From assembly GCA_002591745.1 (NCBI GenBank), contig PDLQ01000003.1, forward strand, positions 124,001 through 188,000: DNA of 64,000 nt, in the 5' to 3' direction. The notes below the pieces were generated by a model. The model did no database searches and had not been told where the DNA came from. It saw only the letters and a program-made list of their open reading frames with translations. The position numbers and the translations under genes were made by a program. The first letter of the stretch is position 1; every line of letters begins with the position of its first letter. The DNA is from Lewinellaceae bacterium SD302 (lineage in GTDB: Bacteria > Bacteroidota > Bacteroidia > Chitinophagales > Saprospiraceae). This document shows, piece after piece, positions 10,561 to 19,328 of this stretch.

Positions 10561-10701
10561 GCTTCGCGTTAGTGCGGCGCTAGTGCCTTTTAGTACGCCT
10601 TTGCCGTTAGTACGCTTCGCGTTAGGACGCTCATCCGGGTTGCCCTAAAGCCGCAGGCCTACTAACGCGAGGAACGAGCGTACTAAAGGGCTCCGCCCGT
10701 C
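10561..10701. repeat. Local repeat cluster between ksgA and the FKBP gene
   Basis: GCTTCGCGTTAG occurs directly at 10561-10572 and 10614-10625. TTAGTACGCTTCGCGTTAG (about 10607-10625) is an imperfect inverse of the segment around 10662-10685. Many TTAG/CTAA words recur. It lies between two convergent genes, so it may fold into a terminator-like structure. I see no coding potential. Confidence 0.55.
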
Positions 10702-11280
10702 CTAAAAATCCTCCCTCCGCTCCACAATCTCCAGCCCGTCCAATTCGAAGATCAGTGCGCGATGAGCCCCAACGATGGTATCTCCTTTCGCGCTCACTAA
10801 TCCATCCGCACCATAAGCCAGTTCGCTGGGCACGATCAGGCGCATTCGGCCACCGGGGCCTATTTTTTGCAGGGCGGCGTTCCAGGCGGGGATCATTTGA
10901 CCGATTTTAAAGGCCAATTTTTCACCGCGGCTTCGACTGTTGTCAAAAACCTCGCCAGAATCCAGGAAGCGACCCTGGTAATGGATTTTTACGGCATCCC
11001 ACATCATTGCGGGAGCGTCGTTGCCCGGATCCAGAATTTCGTAGAAGTAGCCTTCGGGAGCGGCCTTGAGGTCCCAAAGTTCATCGATGGCGTAGTTGAT
11101 GATGGCGTTACGTTGTCGTCCGGCGCGGTCGCCGTCCGGGCTCAATTCGTTGATCAGGCGGGCTTCGATGGCGGCACGTTGTTCTCCGGCGGGTTTGGCA
11201 ACGGGTCCGGATTCTGTGGTTTGGCCACAACTCGCTAAGACTAGAAAGATAAAAATCGGGAGTAGCTTTATTTTAGGCAT
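10702..11280 (-). CDS. FKBP-type peptidyl-prolyl cis-trans isomerase lipoprotein
   Basis: Probable periplasmic or outer-membrane-anchored prolyl isomerase. The start at 11280 gives a lipoprotein signal (KLLPIFIFLVLASC) followed by about 90 linker residues and one FKBP domain: VKIHYQGRFLDSGEVFDNSRSRGEKLAFKIGQMIPAWNAALQKIGPGGRMRLIVPSELAYG, then ALIFELDGLEI. These are the canonical FKBP residues. The open frame continues upstream to 11538, but that extension is not protein-like and overlaps the next divergent gene. Length is 192 residues. Confidence 0.9.
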   Translation of the reverse strand: MPKIKLLPIFIFLVLASCGQTTESGPVAKPAGEQRAAIEARLINELSPDGDRAGRQRNAIINYAIDELWDLKAAPEGYFYEILDPGNDAPAMMWDAVKIHYQGRFLDSGEVFDNSRSRGEKLAFKIGQMIPAWNAALQKIGPGGRMRLIVPSELAYGADGLVSAKGDTIVGAHRALIFELDGLEIVERREDF

Positions 11281-11449
11281 TCGCGGCAGAATTTCAGTTT
11301 TGCTGTTGTTAATTTTATTAAAGCACTTATCTAAATTGATGCTGATCTTGGTCCGTAAATATACCCCTCTGTGTAAAGGAAAATCTTCCCGCCGACAATT
11401 AACTCCCGAACGATCAATAATACACCAACCTTGAAAACGTTTTAATGCT

Positions 11450-12088
11450 ATGCCTACGAAAATCATCCCCCTCGTCATCTTTGCTACTTTGTTAGCCACC
11501 TTCGCCTGTAACCGTCTCTCCACGGTGGAAAAAACCAATGACCTGGGCTTCCGGACGGTCTACACGGTGGACCCCAAGACCGAAATGAAAGAGGGAGAAA
11601 TGCAACAGTTCGACGCCGACGGCAACCTCCTGGAAATGGCCAACTATAAGGCCGATCAATTGGATGGGATCCGCGTGATATTTGGCGATAGTGGAGATAC
11701 CTCCATCGTGGAGACTTACGCTGCGGGCGAATTTGCCGGTAGTTACCGAACCTATTATCCCGGTGGGGAGCAAGTGAAACTTAGCGGTCAGTACGTGAAT
11801 AATACCATGAGCGGCCTTTGGCTCAAGTATCACCCCAACGGACAATTGGCCGAAGAGGTTACCTTTGCGGGCAACGAAGAAAACGGCCCCTTCAGGGAGT
11901 GGTTCGAGAATGGCCAACTCGCCGCCGAAGGAAGTTACCTCAACGGAGACAACGAACAGGGCCGTTTGCGTGTCTACAATGAAGACGGCAGCCTCAATCG
12001 GGTCATGGATTGCGACAATGGTGTTTGCCGCTCCGTCTGGCGCGACACTTACGACACCCCGCCGCCGGCCCGTCAGTTACCGAATTAG
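11450..12088 (+). CDS. YwqK/MORN-type repeat lipoprotein
   Basis: 212 residues with a lipoprotein signal (VIFATLLATFAC) and four to five repeats of the YwqK/MORN-variant type (for example GLWLKYHPNGQLAEEVTFAGNEENGPFREWFENGQLAAEGSYLNG). Databases often call this family a toxin-antitoxin YwqK antitoxin, but nothing here supports a toxin-antitoxin role: no toxin is adjacent and the product is exported. A surface or periplasmic binding role is more likely. It precedes porQ by 35 bases and may be co-transcribed with it. Confidence 0.8.
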   Translation: MPTKIIPLVIFATLLATFACNRLSTVEKTNDLGFRTVYTVDPKTEMKEGEMQQFDADGNLLEMANYKADQLDGIRVIFGDSGDTSIVETYAAGEFAGSYRTYYPGGEQVKLSGQYVNNTMSGLWLKYHPNGQLAEEVTFAGNEENGPFREWFENGQLAAEGSYLNGDNEQGRLRVYNEDGSLNRVMDCDNGVCRSVWRDTYDTPPPARQLPN

Positions 12089-12123
12089 ATTTTCTGCCCC
12101 ACTCTACCTGATCGCTACTCAAC

Positions 12124-13179
12124 ATGCAACGACTTTTACTCTCCGCTTTTGCGCTTTTCCTGCTTTCTCCGTCGCTGCACGCGCAACTGGGTGGCATTTC
12201 CGCATACGAATTCCTGAATCTACCCAATAGCGCCACCATAGCTGCCATGGGTGGTCACCACATTGCCCTGCGCAACGAAGACCTGAGTCTGGCCGCCCGC
12301 AATCCGAGCCTGCTCAATCCGCTGATGCATAATCGTATTGCCGTTAGCCACGCCTTTCATCCGGCGGGAATCAGCAATTCCTACCTGGGCTACAGCAGGG
12401 ACCGACCGGACTTGAAAATGACCTTTCAGGCAGGACTGCAGTATGCCAACTATGGCGATGACCTTATTCGTCGCGACGTTACCGGCCAGGCTATGGGCAC
12501 CTTTAATGCTAATGATTTCGCCCTTACCGTGGGCGCGGCGCGGCGCATCGAGAATCGACTGACCGTAGGTCTCAACCTTAAACTCGTCAGCTCACAATTG
12601 GCGGAGTACAGTAGCGTTGGCCTCGCCTCTGACCTGGCACTGCATTACCGCGACAGCACCGGCCGCCTGGGCATCTCTATCCTGGCCCGTAACATTGGCC
12701 TGCAATTCGGGCAGTACGACCCCATCTCCGGCCGCGAACCATTGCCCTTTGAACTGCAAGTTGGTGTAACGCGAGAGCTGGAGCACCTGCCTTTCCGTTT
12801 CAGCATCATCTACCGTTATCTCGACCGTTGGAACGTGCTTTACGATGACCCCAACTCCGTGGAAACCTCGCTGCTGATTGGCTTTGAGGAAGACACCGAG
12901 CGCAGCGCGGGGGCCATCTGGTTCGACAATTTCTTCCGTCATTTCGTATTTAACGGTGAACTAATGGTAGGCAAAAAACGGAATTTACGCCTACGCTTCG
13001 GCTATAACCACGGCGTTCGAAAAGAATTGAGCCTCACGGATTACCGCAGCCTGGCTGGTTACAGTGGCGGCTTCATGTTCCGCGCCGGCCGTTTCAGCAT
13101 TGCCTACGGCCGAACGGTTTATCACGTGGGCGGAGGCATCAATCAGTTGGGACTAGATTTACAACTGGGTAAACGGTAG
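12124..13179 (+). CDS. porQ: Type IX secretion system protein PorQ
   Basis: Outer-membrane beta-barrel component of the T9SS attachment complex, which with PorU, PorV and PorZ processes and anchors cargo that carries C-terminal sorting domains. It has a signal peptide (LLLSAFALFLLSPSLHAQ), then the PorQ opening GGISAYEFLNLPNSATIAAMGG, alternating beta-strand patterns throughout, and a strand-like ending (GGINQLGLDLQLGKR). The length of 351 residues is typical. It is unlinked to other por genes except that porZ lies 26 kb away in the same window. Confidence 0.9.
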   Translation: MQRLLLSAFALFLLSPSLHAQLGGISAYEFLNLPNSATIAAMGGHHIALRNEDLSLAARNPSLLNPLMHNRIAVSHAFHPAGISNSYLGYSRDRPDLKMTFQAGLQYANYGDDLIRRDVTGQAMGTFNANDFALTVGAARRIENRLTVGLNLKLVSSQLAEYSSVGLASDLALHYRDSTGRLGISILARNIGLQFGQYDPISGREPLPFELQVGVTRELEHLPFRFSIIYRYLDRWNVLYDDPNSVETSLLIGFEEDTERSAGAIWFDNFFRHFVFNGELMVGKKRNLRLRFGYNHGVRKELSLTDYRSLAGYSGGFMFRAGRFSIAYGRTVYHVGGGINQLGLDLQLGKR

Positions 13180-13232
13180 ACTTGATTTCAGGCTCGAAGA
13201 GGAACTAATTTTTTGTGCGTTTTGTTGGTTAA

Positions 13233-13370
13233 CAACTCCGAGGAGCTTGCGACGATCACCGAAGGTAACTCCGAGGACGAAGGACGATCAGCGCCAGCTA
13301 AAGTAGCAATGACTGATTAGTGCGAGACCGACAACTAACTGCGACGATCAGCTAAGCTAAAGTAGCAGCG
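13233..13370 (-). repeat. Cluster of dispersed modules A and B between porQ and the ABC exporter gene
   Basis: Read on the minus strand, this non-coding segment contains GCTACTTTAGC near 13360 and near 13305, TGATCGTC words, and two CCTCGGAGTT modules (minus strand of 13233-13240 and 13267-13275). The rest of the 13180-13530 gap shows no gene. Copies of the same modules occur at 7871, 51001 and 58428-58530. Confidence 0.65.
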
Positions 13371-13530
13371 CTTTTTAAGGATTGAGGGATTAAGGTTAGC
13401 AGAACTGAATGAAGAAGGCCTAAGGATTTAAGGGAGAAGCGCCTGTTTCCTTCCTGCTTTATGTTTTCTACCTTCAATCTTCAGCCCTCGTCCGTCCTTA
13501 AATTCTTATTTCCTCCTTCAGTCCTCAACT

Positions 13531-15321
13531 ATGAAAGAACTCTGGCGTAGCCTGATGTCCGTTTTCCGGGACAACCCCTACCTATATCTGCTGCGTCTTT
13601 CCTGGCGCTACGCAGAAGGCCACCGGCGTCAGTTCATGATCATTTACGGCTTGTTCGTTTGCAGTAATTTGATCCACTCATCGCTACCGATTCTGTACGG
13701 CATCTTTATCGATCATTTACAGACGGCGGATCAAGACGCTTTGGCTGGTGCCTGGGTATATGCGGGAGTTTATCTTACACTCAATCTTCTATTCTGGGCA
13801 TTCCACTGGCCGGCCAGGTTACTGGAAAGAAGGGTCGCTTTCCACCTCAGTGGTAACCTGCTGCAGGGCTCCTACGAGCAACTGGTGGAACTTCCCCTGA
13901 GCTGGCACCGTAATCACCACAGCGGTGATACCATCAACCGGGTACGGCGGGCCTATCAGGCATTGCGTTCTTTTTTCGATAATGGTTTTGCCTATTTCCA
14001 GACCTTTGCCCGCATGGTCATTGCATTGATAGGTTTGGTCTACTTCAGTCCGCTTTTCGGAGGTATTGCCCTGGTCATCGCTTTCTTCATCATGGTGACA
14101 ATCCTGGTTTTCGACCGGCCCTACATCGAAGCCGGGCTGGAAGCCAATGAACGCGAGAACCGACTCGTCGCCGGACTAACCGACAATCTGGGCAATATCA
14201 CTACGGTCACCAGCCTGCGCCTGGGTAACCGGACGGCGGAATGGATCAAAAGTCGTACCCAACGCATTCTCACGCCTTTCCTGCGGCAGACTAAGATCAA
14301 CGAATACAAATGGTTTACCGTAAATATGCTCGCAGGTCTGATGTATGGACTGGTAACGGTCGGCTACGTCTACCAAAATTACGTTCCCGGTGAGTTATTT
14401 CTGATCGGTGGTTTGGTCACTTTGCTCGGGTTCGTGCAGCAGTTTACCTCCGTACTCAGTTCATTGACGGCCCAGTACACTTCCGTGGTTCAATTTCGGA
14501 CAGACCTGGCCTCCATCGATCCCATTCAGACAGCCCACGCCGAGCAAGGCCGGCCTATGACACAATCTGGCGGGCAACGCGACTGGAAAGACATTCGGGT
14601 CGAACACCTTTCCTTCGATTACCCCGACGCCGAACCAGACCAAATCGGACTCAGAGATGTAAACATCCGTATTGCCCGTGGCCAACGGATCGCATTGATC
14701 GGGGAAAGCGGCAGTGGAAAAAGCACGGTACTTACGCTGTTGCGCGGCCTTTACCCGGCGGATAATTTTCAACTTGCTTTCGATGGAACTGTTACGGACA
14801 AGTTAACCGATCTTTTTGGCCAGACCACCCTGATCACCCAACACCCGGAAATTTTTGAGGATACTATCGAAAGCAACATCACACTGGGCTTCGATTACCC
14901 GGCCACGGCGCGCCAGCGGGCCGTGAATACTACCGTACTGAACGAAGTAATCCATCAATTACCCAACGGGCTGGAAACTTTTCTGAATGAAGGGGGGGCT
15001 AACCTGAGTGGCGGCCAGCGACAATGCCTCAGCTTGGCGCGCGGTCTCCTGGCCGGAGAGCAAAGTAGTCTCTTACTGCTGGACGAGCCCACCAGTAGCC
15101 TGGACCCGCGTACAGAGCAACTGCTTTACCAACGGCTTTTCAAGGCTTATCCCGACCATACTATCGTCAGTACTTTGCACCGTTTGCATTTGTTACGCCA
15201 CTTCGATTACGTCTACCTGATGGAACTTGGCCGGGTGGTGGAGCACGGAACGCCCGACGAACTGAGCCGCAACAGCGAGCGGTTTAAGAAAATGTTGAGT
15301 GAACAGGAAGTTCTAGCTTAG
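13531..15321 (+). CDS. ABC exporter, fused permease and ATP-binding protein
   Basis: 596-residue half-transporter of the type IV (exporter) fold. Residues 30-320 form six membrane helices. The nucleotide-binding domain has Walker A GESGSGKST, signature LSGGQRQCLSLARGLL, Walker B LLLLDEPTSS and an H-loop in VSTLHRLHLL. It probably works as a homodimer. The Q-loop region (QTTLITQHPEIF) is present. The substrate cannot be inferred: the gene has no partner and the nearest neighbours are unrelated. It overlaps the convergent DUF421 gene by 4 bases. Confidence 0.92.
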   Translation: MKELWRSLMSVFRDNPYLYLLRLSWRYAEGHRRQFMIIYGLFVCSNLIHSSLPILYGIFIDHLQTADQDALAGAWVYAGVYLTLNLLFWAFHWPARLLERRVAFHLSGNLLQGSYEQLVELPLSWHRNHHSGDTINRVRRAYQALRSFFDNGFAYFQTFARMVIALIGLVYFSPLFGGIALVIAFFIMVTILVFDRPYIEAGLEANERENRLVAGLTDNLGNITTVTSLRLGNRTAEWIKSRTQRILTPFLRQTKINEYKWFTVNMLAGLMYGLVTVGYVYQNYVPGELFLIGGLVTLLGFVQQFTSVLSSLTAQYTSVVQFRTDLASIDPIQTAHAEQGRPMTQSGGQRDWKDIRVEHLSFDYPDAEPDQIGLRDVNIRIARGQRIALIGESGSGKSTVLTLLRGLYPADNFQLAFDGTVTDKLTDLFGQTTLITQHPEIFEDTIESNITLGFDYPATARQRAVNTTVLNEVIHQLPNGLETFLNEGGANLSGGQRQCLSLARGLLAGEQSSLLLLDEPTSSLDPRTEQLLYQRLFKAYPDHTIVSTLHRLHLLRHFDYVYLMELGRVVEHGTPDELSRNSERFKKMLSEQEVLA

Positions 15322-15845
15322 GATTGAACGCCTTCTAAAATATAATCATCGATCTCACCATCTAAATCAGAAGTGTGCAGTACGCTTACATCACCGGTAG
15401 TTTCCAGGATCACTGCTCTAACCTGGCTTAGTTGTAAGACATTTGCTTCACGCAGTTTGCTGCGCAACTCGTTTTCCGTAACGATACTAGCCCGGAGGTT
15501 TTCGTGTAAAACCTCGCCATTGCGCATCAGGAATACGGGTTTGTTTTCCAGTATTTGTTCCAGCCGCTCACTTTTGAACTGGAGGTAAGAGATCAGGTAA
15601 TTAAGGGCGTAAAGGCCGAGTAATAATATAGCTCCCAGCAAAACAGACGGACTGCCCGTAGCGATTGTCGATGCGATCAGACTACCCACCGCGATGGTGT
15701 GGGCAAAGTCAAAACTCGTCATTTTACTGAAACTCTTTAATCCAAAGAGTTTGGTACAACCGATGATGAGGAAGTAGATCAGTACGACGCCAATCAATAC
15801 TTCAGGAAGTTTATCCAGCCCATCGGTAAAGTAACTGAAGTTCAT
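15318..15845 (-). CDS. DUF421 (YetF-family) membrane protein
   Basis: 175 residues with three N-terminal membrane helices (PEVLIGVVLIYFLIIGCTKLFG, then TIAVGSLIASTIA and LLGAILLLGLYALNYLIS). A small cytoplasmic domain follows, with the family pattern KPVFLMRNGEVLHENL...ELRSKLREANVLQLSQVRAVILETTGDVSVL. The family is widespread and lacks a firm biochemical function; spore-related or redox-sensing roles have been suggested in Firmicutes. It is convergent with the ABC exporter and 48 bases downstream of the TPR gene on the same strand. Confidence 0.85.
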   Translation of the reverse strand: MNFSYFTDGLDKLPEVLIGVVLIYFLIIGCTKLFGLKSFSKMTSFDFAHTIAVGSLIASTIATGSPSVLLGAILLLGLYALNYLISYLQFKSERLEQILENKPVFLMRNGEVLHENLRASIVTENELRSKLREANVLQLSQVRAVILETTGDVSVLHTSDLDGEIDDYILEGVQS

Positions 15846-15893
15846 AGCTGTGCTTTTTCATTACAAGCCAAACCCAGCATCAGATGTTCGGAG

Positions 15894-17699
15894 CTACTGC
15901 AGTTCATCCCCCCTTAGTTCCCGGTATTTCTTCCGGGCTTCTACGGCAAGAATGCTATTGCTATAATCGATGAAAAGGGTCTCGTAAAGCTCCTGGGCGC
16001 GGACTTTGTCGTCCAGTTGATTCTCAAATAGTTGGGCCAGGTTCCAGATAGAATTATCCAGGCGAATACTTTCGGGGTAATCGGCAATAATTTTCTCGTA
16101 GATGGTAGCCGCCAGATCATACTCTCGTTTGCGGCGGTGAATATCGGCTTTGAGGTAGAAGATATCGTCTTCCAGATCGTGGCCGGGAAATGCGGCGACC
16201 AGACTGTCCATTTTAGCGAAAGCCTCGTCGAAGCGATTCTGGAAAACCAGTAGTTCAGCGTCGGCGTAGGTCTGCATCGCCAGAGTGGTCGTATCCAGCC
16301 CCAGGTTATCGATGATGAACACGGAGAGGTCCAACGCGTCGTTAGCAATGAGTTTTGAGGTAGATGCCTTGAGTACGTCGAACTGCGACTGCGCCCATTC
16401 GAAATCACCCCGGAAATAACTCAGGCGGGCATTTCGAAAACGGGCTTCGTGGCCCAGCAAGTCTTCCTTAAAAGCTTTGTCTACCTGAGAATACAGCAGC
16501 GTAGCTTCCCAGATGTCGCCCGTAATCAAGTAATAATCGGCCAGCGAAAGTTTGGCTTCGGCCAGTATGCGCGGCGGCACCCCGGCCTGTTGGATGAGTC
16601 CATCCAGGAGGTTTATCGCTCTTCGGGTATCATTCAGGTAGAGAGCTTCCAGTTCGGCCAGTTGTATAACGATCGGAGCCACGGCGGGATTATTGCCAAA
16701 TTCAGCAAGAAAGTCATCGTAGGCCGTTTCCAGAATTCGCAGGTCTTCCTGGCTGTAATCGTAACCGTCCGTCAGAGAACGTCGGCGGGTAACCAGGCCT
16801 TCCCGTTTGGCGTCCAGGTAGAGCGTACTGGTCGGCCCCTTCTCTTCCACGATGTAATCGAAGGCCTTAATGGCGGTTCCGTAGTCCCGGTCGTTTGCGG
16901 CCAGTTGACCGAGTTGGTAGATGCGGTTACCGTTTTCGTCCAGCCGGCGATCCAGGGCCTTATCCTGACGAAGGGCCGCGGCGTAATCCTTGCGCTGTAC
17001 GAAGACCCAGGACAGCATGGAAGGGAATATATCATCCTTTCCTTCCGTATCTGCCTGGATGCGGGCGTAGAGTTCCTTTTGTACCAGTTTCAATTCCTCT
17101 TTACTGAGATAGCGCTGAAAGATCGTTCTTACCTGTTTGGCCCGCTTTGGCATGGCCTCTACGGCGTTGAGGTAATTCGTGATCATTGGCTCGGGGTCAC
17201 CCTTACGGCGGTAAAGATCGCCCAGGTTGTAGCTAAAGACCAGGTCATCACCAATCATCTCGGCACCCCGCTCGTAAGTGGCGATGGCAAGTTCATATTT
17301 GGTCTGCTGCATAAAGGCATTGGCCAGCTGAGTGATCTGATACTGGTCACTCCCCAATTGCTGAATGGCCTCCCGATACTTCTCTTCTGCCTCGTCGCCG
17401 CGCCCTTGGTCTTCCAATAGCTGGCCGTAAATAACGTAGAGTTTAACCGCTTCGGGCTGTCTCCTCAGCTTTTTCTTCAGTGCGCTCTCCGCTTCGTCGT
17501 AACGCTCCAGTTTCATCAGTGAAGTAACGTAGCGGCTGTAGAAAAAATCATTGTTCTGGCTGCCCTCCGAAAGCTCCAGATAAAGCTGGGCGGCCTTCTC
17601 GTATTCACCGTCCTGGTAATACTTCTGGGCCAGCCGATTGTTCTGAGCAAATAGGCCCGTACACAGCAGGCCGACGAGTAAAATCAATAAATAGCGCAT
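15894..17699 (-). CDS. Exported tetratricopeptide-repeat protein
   Basis: About 601 residues. It has a signal peptide (RYLLILLVGLLCTGLFAQ) and then a TPR solenoid over nearly the whole length, for example AQKYYQDGEYEKAAQLYLELSEG and LMKLERYDEAESALKKKLRRQPEAVKLYVIYGQLLED, with YDLAATIYEKIIADYPES near the end. It is probably a periplasmic or outer-membrane-associated scaffold. The frame is open back to 17768, but the ATG at 17699 gives the clean signal peptide. Immediately upstream is the inverted-repeat element 17761-17889. No partner gene identifies its complex. Confidence 0.85.
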   Translation of the reverse strand: MRYLLILLVGLLCTGLFAQNNRLAQKYYQDGEYEKAAQLYLELSEGSQNNDFFYSRYVTSLMKLERYDEAESALKKKLRRQPEAVKLYVIYGQLLEDQGRGDEAEEKYREAIQQLGSDQYQITQLANAFMQQTKYELAIATYERGAEMIGDDLVFSYNLGDLYRRKGDPEPMITNYLNAVEAMPKRAKQVRTIFQRYLSKEELKLVQKELYARIQADTEGKDDIFPSMLSWVFVQRKDYAAALRQDKALDRRLDENGNRIYQLGQLAANDRDYGTAIKAFDYIVEEKGPTSTLYLDAKREGLVTRRRSLTDGYDYSQEDLRILETAYDDFLAEFGNNPAVAPIVIQLAELEALYLNDTRRAINLLDGLIQQAGVPPRILAEAKLSLADYYLITGDIWEATLLYSQVDKAFKEDLLGHEARFRNARLSYFRGDFEWAQSQFDVLKASTSKLIANDALDLSVFIIDNLGLDTTTLAMQTYADAELLVFQNRFDEAFAKMDSLVAAFPGHDLEDDIFYLKADIHRRKREYDLAATIYEKIIADYPESIRLDNSIWNLAQLFENQLDDKVRAQELYETLFIDYSNSILAVEARKKYRELRGDELQ

Positions 17700-17760
17700 A
17701 GTCGGAAGGGTCATTGAGTAATAGTAACGCTTTGGGTGGGCAAATTGGTCTCGAATGATG

Positions 17761-17889
17761 GCCAGCATTGCTACTTTGAAGCCAAGAAATACTAGAAGTT
17801 AGACACTGGACACTAGCTTGATCAAGCAGTCGTCTAGTGTCTAGCTTCTGATGTCTAGCATCTGATTTAGACTTCAAAGTAGCAAAGTG
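17761..17889. repeat. MITE-like inverted-repeat element bounded by motif A
   Basis: CATTGCTACTTTGAAG at 17766-17781 is inverted by CTTCAAAGTAGCAAAG at 17872-17887. Between them lie a second pair of arms (17794-17810 with 17833-17849, two mismatches in 17) and a 12-base palindrome GCTTGATCAAGC at 17816-17827. The whole segment can fold into one long structure. It sits in the gap between dapD and the TPR gene, and I see no coding potential. Confidence 0.65.
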
Positions 17890-17931
17890 AACGATCCGCC
17901 GAGCCGTAAGCTTGTTAGATCTACCAGACCG

Positions 17932-18750
17932 CTATCCCTGCACCCCGTACTCCCGCAGGGCCGAATTCAAGCTCGTCTTCTTGTCCGTACTCTCTTTCCG
18001 CTGGCCAATGATGAGCGCACAGCTAACGTTGTACTCTCCCGCCGGAAACTGCTTGGGGTAGGACCCGGGAATAACCACCGAACGAGCCGGCACCCTTCCC
18101 CGGTAAGTTACGGCTTCGTCGCCGGTGACGTCGATGATTCGTGTGCTTTGGGTCAGGACCACGTTCGCCCCCAGCACCGCTTCTTTTTCTACCCGAACAC
18201 CTTCTACCACGATACACCGGGAGCCGATGAAACAATCATCCTCGATGATCGTCGGCGTGGCCTGTAAAGGTTCCAACACGCCTCCGATTCCTACACCTCC
18301 GCTCAGGTGAACGTTGCGGCCGATCTGGGCGCAACTGCCTACCGTAGCCCAGGTGTCCACCATTGTTCCGCTGCCTACCCAGGCGCCGATGTTGACGTAA
18401 CTCGGCATCATGATCACGCCCTTTTCCAGGAATGCCCCGTGGCGGGCAATGGCGTGGGGTACTACGCGGACGCCCAGTTCGGCGTACTGCTTTTTCAACG
18501 GAATCTTATCGTGGAACTCAAATGGCCCGACCTCAATGGTCTCCATCTGGCAGATCGGGAAGTAAAGTACGACGGCTTTTTTCACCCAGTCGTTTACGGC
18601 CCATTCTCCGTCATCTCCGGGTTCGGCTACGCGTAATCTGCCCTTGTCTAATTCTTCAATTACGGCACGGATAGCCTTTCGGGTCGTTTCATCCTGCAAC
18701 AGGGAGCGGTTTTCCCAGGCAGCTTCGATAGTGGGGCGGAGGTTGGTCAT
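17932..18750 (-). CDS. dapD: 2,3,4,5-tetrahydropyridine-2,6-dicarboxylate N-succinyltransferase
   Basis: Third-stage enzyme of the succinylase branch of lysine/diaminopimelate synthesis, transferring succinyl from succinyl-CoA to tetrahydrodipicolinate. The C-terminal half is a left-handed parallel beta-helix built from hexapeptide repeats (NIGAWVGSGTMVDTWATVGSCAQIGRNVHLSGGVGIGGVLEP). The N-terminal helical domain and the motif IPLKKQYAELGVRVVPHAIARHGAFLEKG are typical. 272 residues is the usual length. dapA, for an earlier step, is 6 kb away. Confidence 0.96.
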   Translation of the reverse strand: MTNLRPTIEAAWENRSLLQDETTRKAIRAVIEELDKGRLRVAEPGDDGEWAVNDWVKKAVVLYFPICQMETIEVGPFEFHDKIPLKKQYAELGVRVVPHAIARHGAFLEKGVIMMPSYVNIGAWVGSGTMVDTWATVGSCAQIGRNVHLSGGVGIGGVLEPLQATPTIIEDDCFIGSRCIVVEGVRVEKEAVLGANVVLTQSTRIIDVTGDEAVTYRGRVPARSVVIPGSYPKQFPAGEYNVSCALIIGQRKESTDKKTSLNSALREYGVQG

Positions 18751-18796
18751 TGGTAATGATTAAATGGGGCAAATAATGTAATGGTTAAATAGGATG

Positions 18797-19249
18797 TTAC
18801 TCGCGATCTTTAGAGTCGATCCAGATCGTCACCGGCCCGTCGTTGACCAGACCGACTTTCATATCAGCGCCGAAAGTGCCCGTCTTTACCTCGGTGCCGC
18901 TATCGAAGCGCAGGCGTTTTACGAATTGCTCGTAAAGCGGGACGGCTACATCCGGGCGGGCAGCGCGGGTAAAGCCGGGGCGGTTGCCTTTCTTGGTGCT
19001 GGAGAAAAGTGTAAATTGGGAAATGACCATCAGTTCGCCACCGATATCAGTAACACTTTTGTTCATATTCCCGTCTTCGTCGCCAAAAATACGCAGCCGG
19101 CTGATTTTGCCGCAGAGCCATTCGATATCGGCCGTTTCGTCGGCTTCCTCAATGCCTAGCAATACCAGCAAACCAGGGCCGATGGCACGGGTAGGTTCGC
19201 CCTCGATGGCGACGGAAGCTTCGCTGACGCGTTGGATCAATACTCGCAT
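18797..19249 (-). CDS. dtd: D-aminoacyl-tRNA deacylase
   Basis: Cytoplasmic proofreading enzyme that removes D-amino acids (and glycine from tRNA-Ala) from charged tRNA. It begins MRVLIQRVSEASV, the standard DTD opening. It has the active-site SQFTLFSSTKKGNRPGF and the cis-proline signature NDGPVTI. 150 residues is the usual length. The frame continues upstream to 19363, but the ATG at 19249 is the family start, and a well-spaced promoter ends only 4 bases before it, implying a leaderless message. It is divergent from the neighbouring PTPS-family gene. Confidence 0.95.
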   Translation of the reverse strand: MRVLIQRVSEASVAIEGEPTRAIGPGLLVLLGIEEADETADIEWLCGKISRLRIFGDEDGNMNKSVTDIGGELMVISQFTLFSSTKKGNRPGFTRAARPDVAVPLYEQFVKRLRFDSGTEVKTGTFGADMKVGLVNDGPVTIWIDSKDRE

Positions 19250-19253
19250 GGGC

Positions 19254-19282
19254 CGAAGATAATGAACCCGCTTCAATGACAA
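19254..19282 (-). promoter_or_regulatory. Bacteroidota promoter of dtd, implying a leaderless transcript
   Basis: On the minus strand a TTG (19282-19280) is followed after 18 bases by TATCTTCG (19261-19254), matching the -33 TTG / -7 TAnnTTTG pattern with one mismatch. The -7 box ends 4 bases before the dtd ATG, so transcription would start at or next to the start codon. Confidence 0.55.
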
Positions 19283-19328
19283 CCATCCTTTCTTTAGCGG
19301 GTTTAGCCATTTACAAGCCCATCCCAAT

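Noticed and set aside
11450-12088. Toxin-antitoxin system suggested by the common YwqK family name
   Set aside because: The protein has a lipoprotein signal and there is no toxin neighbour; the name is a database label.
16449-17420. 323-codon open frame opposite the TPR gene
   Set aside because: It lies wholly antisense to a clear TPR protein, has no conserved domain and arises from the codon bias of the true gene.
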